Assembly (NCBI GenBank): GCA_004335635.1
Contig: QAXH01005519.1
Coordinates: 1 to 45,822 of the forward strand
Reading direction: 5' to 3'
From: Chloromonas sp. AAM2
Lineage: Eukaryota > Chlorophyta > Chlorophyceae > Chlamydomonadales > Chlamydomonadaceae
DNA length: 45,822 nucleotides
This document shows, one piece after another, positions 33,757 to 44,147 of the stretch. The position numbers were made by a program, and so were the translations under genes. Below the pieces are notes generated by a model. It was given only the letters and a program-made list of their open reading frames with translations. It was not told the DNA's origin and did not search any database. Every line of letters begins with the position of its first letter. Position 1 is the stretch's first letter.

Positions 33757-34193
33757 GTGCAGACCGCCTGCACTAACCTGGTTTAGTCATCGTGCCTGAA
33801 GTCATGCCAGCATCTTAGATATGGGTTGTCTGCTATCTAGTCCGTGTTGCAGTGCCAATCAATCCCAGCTCCCCCTCAAACCACGTCTCATACTCGGTCC
33901 ATTTCAGTGGCTGCAGTGACCTACTGATCAAAACGTGCCCATTCAGAGGCGGGTGTGGGAAAACACAATCAATCCGTACATCCACCCAACCCCTCCCTTC
34001 AATCTTTGGGGCGAATACGGCTGGGCAGATGGACGGATGGACGATGGATACGTCGACTGATTATGAATTCATCGGACAACGGGTGTGGTGTGTGATAATG
34101 ATGTATGATGGACGAAGAAGTCTTCAACCTAACCGCTCTCCCGGTTTGAGACTTGTTGGAAAGGCGATGTTGGAGAGGTGATGCGAGATTTAT

Positions 34194-37100
34194 ATGTCCG
34201 CCACCATGGCTTCTGGCGGCGTAGGTAGTCCTGATGAATTGCCGGGTGCGCAGGCCGAGGTTAGGTTATCTGTGGCAAAGCAAGAAGATATTCGCTGGCG
34301 GACCGAGGATGTGTTGGCCGATAAGAGCTTCATGGATATAGGGTTGCCATCCAACATGGTGTCCGCTCTGGCCGCCTGCGGGTACGCCAGACCCTCACCC
34401 GTCCAGCAAGCAGCCATACCCCTTGGCCGCCTAGGCTCAGACTTAATCGTACAAGCCAAGTCAGGCACAGGCAAAACGGTGGTGTTTGCCACAATCTTGC
34501 TGGAGCGTGTGAAACATGAGGAGAGCCAGGTGCAGGTGAGAGCATTGCATGTGGCCGACAGGGTCATGCAATCGGGCTACATGCAGACTGGCAAGGGATG
34601 CATGTCCTCACACTTGCCCACGGATGACTTTTCCATTCTGCAGAGGCATGTGACATGGCTTCTGATTCCGTCATGCATACGTACTTTCTTGCTCAGATGC
34701 CTCAGTGCAGCTCAGCCTCCAGGTCAAGCCAGTAACTTCATATCCCACTGAGCACAGCATGTCAAGATGATGTCACAGTCCAAACTATCTGGCATGTTGA
34801 GTCCGTGTCCATTATCCATGCCTCTGGTGTGATTCAAGTGCCACGACCGTGCTACGCCACGGAAGAGTACCGGTTCCAACCCACCATGCCTCACCCCAAA
34901 CCCTCGCACCACAAAGTGTTTACATTCAACGACATCTTATTCAGGCCTCCTGGGCCAGAAATGTGCCGCCATGTGCACACAAGCGTGCAAACACACTGTG
35001 GCCCCTGCCATTTGTCCTTTACAACGGTTTCAAAATGGGAAACCGACACTGCAAACGTTTTGAGAACACGCCAATTACCCCGACCCACTCCGTCTCAGAC
35101 TTTTAGGGCATTCTGGTCTGGGAACATAGCCATCATGAGGGTGTTGGCTGCTACGCCCTCAACTGCCCAATTCCATCTCATCTGCCACATCAGGTTGTTG
35201 TGTTCTGTGGTTGCAGGCCCTTGTGGTTGCTCCCACTCGTGAGATCGCCATACAGACAGAGCAGGTGTGTGTGTGGGTTTGCCACAGCTGATTGCAGCAC
35301 CAGTTGCACGCTGCTGCTAGCATGATGCCGCATTGCTTAGGCGCGTTGAGCGCATGTGCGTCTGGCAGCATGCTGGGTGGACACAAGTGGTCGAACTGCT
35401 ATTCTCCTGCATTTGATCTCTTGCAATCTGTACGACATGCAGCATGCCACACCTAGTTCCGTCTTCCTCTGACATTTCGTTCCTGAGCCTTTATCTTGCC
35501 ACCCATTGTTCATGTGGCCAGTATGTTGCAGAAAGCCATGCTGAGCTTTGGGCACGTTGTTGTCAGGACGGGATCATGACTATGAATCAAAGGAAAACAT
35601 TCTGCTAATTCAAGTCTTATTCATAGTCTTATCCCCGCCCCCTGATTCCACAAGTTTCAAACTGCAGTCAAAGGCTCTTCCCCGATGATCGAACCAACTC
35701 TGGCTCCCTCTTACCCTGTTACCTTGCTTGCGCAGGTCATCAACAAAATTGCAGCGGCACTGGCCACTCCACAAGCTGTCAAGTGCGCGGTGTTTGTGGG
35801 AGGGCTGTCCGTGACGGAGGATGAGAAGCGATTGCGCAGGTGTGCTGTGCAAGCTTGCATGTGCCGGGCAGTTGGTGCTCTGTTCCATGGCGTTACTAGC
35901 GGAGGTCCGACAGTGTTTGCTGCCGTGCTTATTGACGGATTGTTCCCATGTGACAAGACACTGGTGGACATGTGATGGGAACACCTTTTTGTTACGATCC
36001 GTGGCCTTGTAAGGAGAGATTTGGTAACGTTTGCTTGCCAGACGCCGGTGAGAACGATTTCCGTGCAACAAGGCACTGGTAGACATGTGATCGGAAGCCT
36101 CTAAACCATGTACCAGGCAACTTGTTCAGCTGATGCCCGACCTGATACTATCAATTGCCACAATGAAAAGTGTGACAAGCCGTGCACATGCTTTCTGACG
36201 ACATTGCTGGTCACTGCGTGCCATCACAGGCTGGTTCACATTGCCGTGGGTACGCCCGGTCGCCTCATGGCCCTGATTGAGGGGGAGTCACTCAAGTGTG
36301 ACCGCGTGGCCATGCTGGTGCTGGACGAAGCGGATGTGCTGCTGTCAGACAGTTTCTATGCGGACATCACGTGGATGTATGACCAGCTGCCGAGGAGAAA
36401 ACAGGTGCGACTGGATTTTCCTGCTTGCACCATTGGTCATGGGCCACAAGGCTTTCATCTTGCACATCGTGGCCTTGAATGAAGTGCCAAACAGGGATAG
36501 GTTGACCGGGTGTGGTAGGGTCACCAGGTCAGTTTGAACAAAACGCGCGATGGCCTTACTGCCAGCATGCATCACCAGGTCGGCTCTTATCCTGCATCAG
36601 GTTTGCCCCCTGTTCCGCGTTTGCTTTACGCTTGTGCAGTTACCAGGGACCTGTGGCCAAAGCACTGTAGCCCTAAAGCTAGGAGGTTATTATGGCTGTT
36701 CCAGCTTATTCCAGCAGGCCCCATTCTCACAGGCCCACTCTCACAAGCATCAAGTGGTGGTCATCAGAAGTTTCATCAAATTTTTATCGCAAGTCATGGT
36801 CATCAGATTTATCAGTATGTAGCATGGTTATCAGTATGGTGGCGCATACAACAGGTGATTTGATCATATTGCGGTGCTTGCCGCAGGTGATGGCCTTTTC
36901 CGCCACCTACACCGAGAGTCTGTTAGCTGACCTGGAGCCGCTGACCAAGAGACCGCAGCGGGTTATGCTTTGCGACGAAACTGTTTCATTGAAGGGTGTC
37001 AGGCAGTTCTATCAATTGTTTGGGGAGGGCAGCGGGGCGGCTGACCCGAGCACCGCCAATGGGGCTGGAGCACACCAGGCGGGTGCAAACACTGCCGCTG

Positions 37101-40100
37101 TAAGCACAGCTTCGCTGGACAAGGCGGGGCTAGAGGAGGCAAAGGTGTCAGCACTGCTTCAACTTCTGGGCAGCTGCAGCTTCCATCAAGCTGCTGTGTT
37201 CAGCAACCAAAAGCCATGGGTGAGAGCACAGAGGGAGGGTTGGAGGAACAGTTGGTTGTGTTTACAAGCGGGTCCACAAGTGGCTGAGCCATTCAGGCAG
37301 TGTGGTATGCAATGAGCACACCATGAGAAATTTGAGGGGCATGCAGAACAGGGATTGGCTGACTGTGCAGAACACTGCGCTGAAAAATCGCATGATGTGT
37401 GGAATCGGCAAAGACTCCATTAATGGCGTCCAGAAAGAGGCAAGCAGAACAGGAATTGGTTGGTACACAAAATATGATATTGTTATGACATAGCTACCCA
37501 GCAGGTGACAGGGCGGGAACGCCGCGTATCTCAGCAGAAAGCCAACTCAGGCACCACTGCAGACCGTGCCTGTGACAGACCAGCACACCCTCGAGCAAGC
37601 AACGTGGCTGTGCTTTCGGAACACACACAGATCAGCAGCCACTCATACGCGGTCGATGCGAGTACGTGCACGCCACCATGGAGTTGCATGTGATTGTGTC
37701 CTATTGTCCCATTTGCGTGCCACCCTGCAGGCGGTGTGGTTGTCCCGGCGCCTGACCGCTGCCGGCTTCCCCTCTGTGTATCTGGGGGGCGACGTGGCAC
37801 AGGAGGAGCGGCAGAGGCTCATGGAGGACGTGAGAGGCTTCAAGACGAGGGTGGGGAGGGCCGGGGGACAGCAAGGGGCAGTTGATAAGGGTAATGTCTG
37901 GACAGATAACAGCTTTCAAACAACCAAAGGACGGGGTGGGAATAATGGGCCTTTGGTAGTGTTATGTTACAGGCTCATGGTCATGCACTGTCCATTGGGG
38001 CAGGCATGCAAACGTGAGCGGTGTTGGACGCAGACCACGGCCTGCGTTGCTAGCTTTGTGGGGCCTGCTCTCCCATGCTGCATTGTTCGCTTGCATGCAA
38101 TGTGTAAACGTGGGTGAGCAGACCATCTCACGCTCATTTGATGCAGTGCGCTGAGTTGCCTTTGAGGTAGCCTTCTGTCTGCCCATCCCATGCACCCGCC
38201 TGCCTGGCGGTCTTCAGCCCGTTACTACCTAGTGCTGCACGTCTTCACATTGGCTTTGCCCTACCGAATGACCGCACAATGTCCGTTCCATCGACATGTC
38301 AATGATGTCACACCGTTTGATGTGTTGTGTGATCACATGCCTTCTTGGTGTTGTTATGCAGGTGATCGTGTCCACTGACGTGCTGGCGCGAGGCGTGGAC
38401 CTGGACCGCATCAACCTGGTGGTGAACATGGATCTGCCGGTGAGAGCGCATGGGGCAGGGACACTGGGTGCAGGCAAGGAAAAACAAGGCGGCCGAATGG
38501 CGTGGTCGGGCACACTTTGCTGTCAGCTGAAGGGGGAGGAGTGGCGGTGTTGTAAGTGCACAAAGGGTCATTCCATGTCATTTGTTTTCTTTGGCGGGAA
38601 TCGAACAAGTTGTTTTAAGCGGGAGTGCAACAGGCCGATGGTCAGGCCCTTGGCAAGGGAATGACGAGATAAGTGCAGCCAGCACTTATTTATTACTGCG
38701 CTTTAGTAGATAATTGGCTGTCTGCAATCCTCGGATTCAGAGGCAGCTGAGCGAAGGAACAGTCACTTTTGCGAAGAACGCATGACCTGCTCTGTGCCTG
38801 CCTGCAGCGTGATGCTCCCACGTACGTGCACCGGGTGGGGCGCACGGGCCGCTTTGGCACAAGGGGCGTGTCCGTGTGCATGGTCACCCATGCTGAGCTG
38901 GTCACACTTCAGTCGTACTTGCAGGAGGCACAAGGAGGTGAGATGGGGCAGGCAAATGAGGCTGAGTGTCAGGCATTGAAAAAGTGCTACGCATTGCCAG
39001 GAAGCATCAGAAGGCAAAGTCAGCTGCAGGCACTCGAGCACAATGCAACAGTACTTGATTGTAACTAGGACCCAGGTAGAAAGGAACATCATTACGATCA
39101 TTGTACCATCTATGTACTATCATTACTATAATCATCATAATTAATTGTACCATCTTTGTACTATTAACACTACAATTGTAGTACTCAATGGAGCTAGCCG
39201 AGTTTGCTCTACCGAGTTTGTCAAAGTATGCACGTGTCAACGCACCATACCGTTCACGTATCATGCCTGCTCCTGGCCTGCCTGTTGTTATACCATTGCT
39301 TGTCTACACAAGCTCACAATCCAATCAAACGCTCACACACCACTGAAACCTGACAACACCTGTACGCCTATGAAACCTCTACAGCCTATGAAACCTGTAC
39401 GCCTATAAAACCCGTACAACACGTTGTACGCCACTGCCACCTTATGACACATGTGCCTTTCATGCGTTTGCAGGCGAGGTTGAGCCGTTGCCGTCAGGGC
39501 AGCTTCCGCAAGACCTGTACGCCTATGAGCTTCGGTCAGAGTGGGAGAAGCAGGCGCTGGAGCAGCTGCAGCTGGCTCCAGTGGCAGACCAGCCACCAGC
39601 ACCGCCTGCCCCAGCCCTTGGCAGCAGGGATGCTAGCACAGGGGCGGTGGTGGAGCCCATGCCAGGGCAGGGCGCGGTTTTTGCGTCTCAGCAGGGTGAT
39701 GCAGGCACAGACGAACAATCTAGTGCAACGGCATGGCAGGCATACCATGACGCATGGCAACAGTACTATCAGCAACAGAGCTGGGATGCTTGGTACGGTG
39801 GGCAGAACGCCTACCCACACGCACCTGAATGGTATCATCAACACCATCAGCAGCACCAGCAACACACAGCAGGCAGTGAATGGGAAGCATCACATGCAGC
39901 TGCATGGGCTAACTACCTTTCTGCAACCGCCTCAACCAGCCCAGCACATGCCTCAACTGCATGGCCACCTGCACAGCGGCAAGACACACATGAACGTACT
40001 GCAACCTTCATTCAGCCAGCTGGGCGTGAGGATGCCCAGCAAGAGGCAGGGATGGGGGAGAGTGAGGGTGCGAGCGATGAGCACTTGAGTGATGATGACC

Positions 40101-40912
40101 TTGATGAACATGCCTCCCGTTTACTGCAGGGGCTTGCTTTTACAATGCCAGGGACGGCAGACACGGACACAACCCTTGTGGGGGCTGGCACTGGTTGTGG
40201 ATCAGAATCAGGGCTGGGGCGAGCAGTGGGCATGTCTGGGGCAGCGGGTGGGGTAAATGGTGGCGCCTCCGGTACAGCACACGACGCGGCTGCACCAATC
40301 ACTGGTTCAACAGCACAGGGCCTGCCTTGCAGTACACAACGCAGTGCCCACAAGGCAGCATGGCAGGCTTGGCAGGCCAGTGCAGCATGTCGGCCACCTG
40401 CCAGTCAGGGACAGGACCCAGCACCACGCGCACATGCATCGTATGACAAGGGCAGCCACGAAGCAGTTGACAACCGTGGGCATGACCATGCAGCAAGTAA
40501 CACGTGGCCCAGTGGTTACAAGCCAGCACATGGGTGGTCACATGGCTACATGCCTCCACATGCGCATGGGCCACCCATGCATCCCCAGCCCAGTCACCAC
40601 TCACCACATGGGTTCAAACCCCCAGTCCATGCTTCATGGGCTCCATTCCATGCATGGGATCACAGCGCATGCTACCCTTCCCACCCACTCTATCCACCAC
40701 ACCACGCCGCGCCTTATCCGTCAGGCCATTACCATCCCACTACCTCGCACTTCTCTTGTATGGTGCCGGGCTTTTCGCCATCCTACTGCCCCAGCTGCCA
40801 ACACCAGCAGCAGCAGCAGTACTGGATCAAGTATAACAGATGGCTTGAAGAATATAGGTTGTGGTACTCAGCTTTTTATGACTGGCAGTTTAGGGCAGGC
40901 GGCATGGACTAG
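34194..40912 (+). CDS. DDX20/Gemin3-type DEAD-box RNA helicase
   Basis: Nine exons (34194..34535, 35217..35264, 35736..35839, 36230..36404, 36887..37219, 37731..37850, 38362..38439, 38808..38937, 39474..40912) give 922 aa. Helicase motifs are in order: Q motif (YARPSPVQ, 64-71), AKSGTGKT (88-95), PTRE (120-123), TPGR (173-176), DEAD (197-200), SAT (228-230), ARGVD (383-387) and HRVGRTGR (408-415). IPLGRLGSDLIVQAKSG, the HIAVGTPGR strand, LVVNMDLP and the LPSGQLPQDLYAYE segment after the core point to DDX20 (Gemin3) among DEAD-box proteins; animal DDX20 works with the SMN complex in snRNP assembly. About 470 C-terminal residues, almost all in the last exon, are rich in His, Gln, Trp, Tyr, Pro and Gly and end in a Trp/Tyr-dense helix-like stretch. 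A second in-frame ATG at 34206 has the better context (gccaccatgg) and may be the real start. Confidence 0.88.
35954..36096. repeat. 28-base direct repeat pair in helicase intron 3
   Basis: Copies at 35954-35981 and 36069-36096 differ at three positions and share cactggt, gacatgtgat and ggaa. The first copy also forms a small hairpin with the preceding gttcccatgtg. Confidence 0.7.
39357..39430 (+). repeat. Intronic repeats resembling the next exon
   Basis: Three or four imperfect units around cctgtacgcctatgaaac lie in intron 8 of the helicase gene, just upstream of exon 9. The 15-mer cctgtacgcctatga at 39359-39373 is identical to exon 9 bases 39514-39528, which encode the conserved LYAYE segment. 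Confidence 0.8.
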
Positions 40913-41090
40913 AGTACACGAGCTTGCATTTACACTGGCGTGTATTTTGTACACGTGTTGTACACTGACACAGGTAACGATCTCTCCACAGATTGATTGT
41001 GGGTATCTGGCCCTTTCACTGTGCCTGGCAGTTTGCAATTGCCTGGCGATGAGCCCTGAGATACCCTGAGATACGAAGCAAATCGGATTT

Positions 41091-41166
41091 GTGAACAAGG
41101 CAAGGTAGTGAACAAGGTAGTGAACAAGGCATTGTAGTGAACAAGGCAAGGTAGTAAACAAAGAAA
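41091..41166. repeat. Short tandem repeat, gtgaacaaggca type
   Basis: Four or five imperfect units around agtgaacaaggcaaggt with length variation, downstream of the helicase gene. No coding frame is evident. Confidence 0.8.
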
Positions 41167-41573
41167 GGCAGGTTTTCCCAATGGCTCGCACAGCTAGCTT
41201 TGCTGCCAACTCGGATCAGCTCAGCACAGCTTCGCAAGTAGGACAGGCCAAAGGAAGGTAGAACACGATCAGAGCCGCCCAGGCCAACGTCAAAGGCTAG
41301 ACTGACGGAGAAAGGACGCAAAACAGGCCATGAGGCCAGGCTTGTCACGCCTTGGATGAGCGGGATCAGGCAGTCAGGCTGAAACAGGGCCGGATGTCAA
41401 AGGTCAGGAACGAAAGATCTTCGACCAGGGAACAGCCGCCTCGGCGAACGTCGACAGCTACTGAAATGCAGGTAATGGCCTGAAATGCAGGTAATGGGAG
41501 AAGCAAATGCATGTCTTGCACGCAAAAGGGTGCCGAATGCAGGAGTGGAAAGTAAGGCGTGTACACATAACGT

Positions 41574-41820
41574 GCCTGATGATGGAGATGAGGGCAGGGC
41601 CGGTGTTTAGCATGAGGGCGGCGCTGCGGAGGATGAGGAAGGTGCGGCCTGAAATGGTGGCTTGAATGGTGAGGATGGTGATGATCATCGTCACCATGTT
41701 CGCCCTCAATGCCCATCATCTCAGGCCCCACCGTCCTCATCCCAGGTCCACCTTCCTCAGGGATCCTTTGCCCTCATTAGAAGCTCATCTCCGGCCCTGC
41801 CCTCATCGCTATCATCGGTC
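41574..41820. repeat. 247-base imperfect fold-back
   Basis: Left arm cctgatgatggagatgaggg, cagggccgg, then atgagggc, gaggaaggt, ggcctga matches the reverse complement of the right arm, which reads accgatgatagcgatgaggg, cagggccgg, atgagggc, gaggaaggt, gggcctga. The apex lies near 41690-41710 and includes a local palindrome, tgatgatca. It could be a MITE-like fold-back or a hairpin RNA precursor. Confidence 0.55.
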
Positions 41821-42722
41821 GCCGCTTCATCCGCCGCTTCAGGACAGTTTCATCCGCCGATTTGTTTCATCAGATCCGGAGACGTTCTCACCAGATCCGT
41901 CGTCGTCCTCTTGTAGATCACACGAGAGACGTACTCACATTGCAATCGTGCGAGGTTCTCAAGAATTGAAACAAAACGAATGCGGTGCATCTGTAGCACC
42001 AGGCTTGATCGCGGGACACACTCATGCCTGTCCTCACGACATCAGTTGCAAACAGAAACCATTCAGTGCCTTGAAGCACTTCAGCTCAGTGCTTGAAGTG
42101 TCAAACGTATGCCCCATGTAGCCTCACCGCACGATTGCTGCACACAGTTGGCGGAATTCGTTACAAAGGTGAGGCTACGTCTGACTCATAGTTTGACGAC
42201 CCATACCCGTCACGCGATGCATGATGTGCAATCAACAACTTGTACACCATGCATCACCTTCAGGCTTGTTCTATACCGACGCATTGTCAACAAGGACAGC
42301 CGACAACAAAGCGACCAAATCCTGTTCACAAAAGGAATGGATTGATGACATACAGGACTGGCAGCATGACATGAGCCCCATGCTGCTGCCATGCAGCGTC
42401 AATAATAACAAAACAAGAAGCAGGGTGTCCTCCAGCCAAGAAGCAGGGAGTTGGCATGACTAGGGCAGGGCAGACAAGGCCAGGCACATGCAGATGTGCA
42501 GCACTTACACCTGCCCCTACACCACCAGGTAAGGCAAACACCTGTGTACGTTGCGCCCACCACAAGATGGTGGCTGTGCCAAGGATTAATCACGACTGCC
42601 CCTGTGATACTGAGTTTCCTGGGCAGAAAGCCCCTGACAGCAAGAAGGGGGCCAAGGGTTACCTGACTGCTCACAGGAAGCAGGGGTGCAATGTGGTTAT
42701 CCCTGATTAGCTTTGATGGTGA

Positions 42723-42991
42723 TCAGCAGGTCATGTGGCAGCACAAAGCCTGCCTTGTCAAGTTGTCAACGGGGCGCTGAACAACCTTGTTCCACCAGCC
42801 CAGGGTGTGCTTGCACCACGCGTGCTGCAGGGGCACACGACTGCTTTCATGCATCATGGCAATACCTGTAGTTGACGCCAACCGCCATACGCAAGAAAAG
42901 CCGTTGTAGCCGTTCCACCTGGCCCTGAGATCCCCAATCCTCCAAATTGATGGTACACTCCCACACTGGGCACCCTGATCCTAGCACATTG
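42723..42991 (-). pseudogene. LINE reverse-transcriptase C-terminal remnant
   Basis: On the minus strand one frame reads GSGCPVWECT, then QVERLQRLFLRMAVGV; a one-base shift later a second frame reads MHESSRVPLQHAW and GWWNKVVQRP, ending at a stop at 42723-42725. This order (a Gly-Cys-x-x-Trp block, a Leu-Gln-x-x-Phe-Leu-Arg block, an E-x-x-R-x-PL-x-x-x-W block and a WN-x-x-V block) is that of the region after the reverse-transcriptase domain in plant and algal LINEs. The frameshift and missing upstream domains show it is a dead fragment. Confidence 0.6.
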
Positions 42992-44147
42992 CAGTCAGGC
43001 TCAACAGAAACTGTGTGTCGTCCTTGGTTGGAGCACATGGTCCTGCACCTTTCTACATCCTCAAGATACGTACAGCATTGTACGTCTCATCTATCTTGTA
43101 TCTTGATGAAGCCCAAGCCCTCACCCTCATCATCATCACCAGGGATTTTTCTGCATAATCTCGACTCACATACTGGTTTGGCACACGGATACTCATGTGT
43201 GTGCAGAACCGCCCCAACCTGCTGCGGCGCGGCATCCATCCCAAACTGGGGCGGATGAAGGTTGGCACGTCCATCCCGAAGTGAAGACGATTGTATCGTG
43301 ACATGATGGTCAGGGCAGTGGGGCTCAGGTTGCCTGCAGTGCTGCTGTGGGGGTGTGCCACAGCGGCCTTATACTCTGCAGGGTGCACAGCCAGCCACAC
43401 TGCCTATGGTGGCTGTCCGAGTTCTTTGGATGGAGCCACTGTAGTACGTTTCTCTCTCCAGAGAGATGTATATAACCAGTTAAGGCTAGAAGGGTAAACC
43501 TTCGCAGACCTTCCCCACACTGCTTAGTGATCTGATCCTGCCAGGAAATGGTTGACGACCTTTGTGTACGAACAGTAGCTCTACCGGCCAGCACAGTTTC
43601 CACCATCATGCCACGATCTGGTAGGGCCTCGTTGTATGCTATCAAGCCGCTCATGCATGTCAAGGTGCTGGTCTTGGTAGCAGGCCCTCAGCAACGTCAC
43701 GGCTGAAATCACACACTGTACAGCTCAGAATAATATGCTTGGCCTGTGATGATGAGAGTAGGGGCTTGACCTGTAATGATCCCCCCTCATCTCCAACGTC
43801 AATTGGTTGCGTCCGGTTGAGCCTGAGAAGTGGCAGGCCTGGCTTGCGTTCAACGGCATATGACGCCTGAACACAGGAGCTCGGATGGGAAATGGAGGCG
43901 GAGCGAGCAGCTTCTCTGCGGTTGGGACGTTTCATTGGTTGGGTCCCTCGTCACTTTTGGTCCGCGAGTTCTTCATGCCCCGTCATGTTAAAGCTGCATA
44001 TTACTTTCGAAAGCCACAACTACAAGCTCGCCCGTATTGGAGGTTTCCAGTGGCAAAGTTCACGCGATAAGCCCAGCTCAGCGTCTATCCACATCGTCCA
44101 AATTTGAGAACTGCGAGCAAACTTGAGAGAGCGTTATTAGCAGGGCG

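Larger units (their letters stand above)
40913..44147. other. Intergenic stretch with repeats and a retroelement remnant
   Basis: No intact gene is recognised. A short tandem repeat (41091-41166), a large fold-back (41574-41820) and a reverse-transcriptase remnant (42723-42991, minus) are listed separately. A minus-strand open frame at 43660-43935 starting MKRPNRREAARS is moderately protein-like and a minus-strand frame near 43053-43330 is open, but neither has a familiar motif or a clear splice partner. Confidence 0.45.

Noticed and set aside
42456..42710. Plus-strand frame with several Cys and His residues
   Set aside because: The Cys/His spacing fits no zinc-finger family I know, no splice context supports it, and it lies beside a retroelement remnant.
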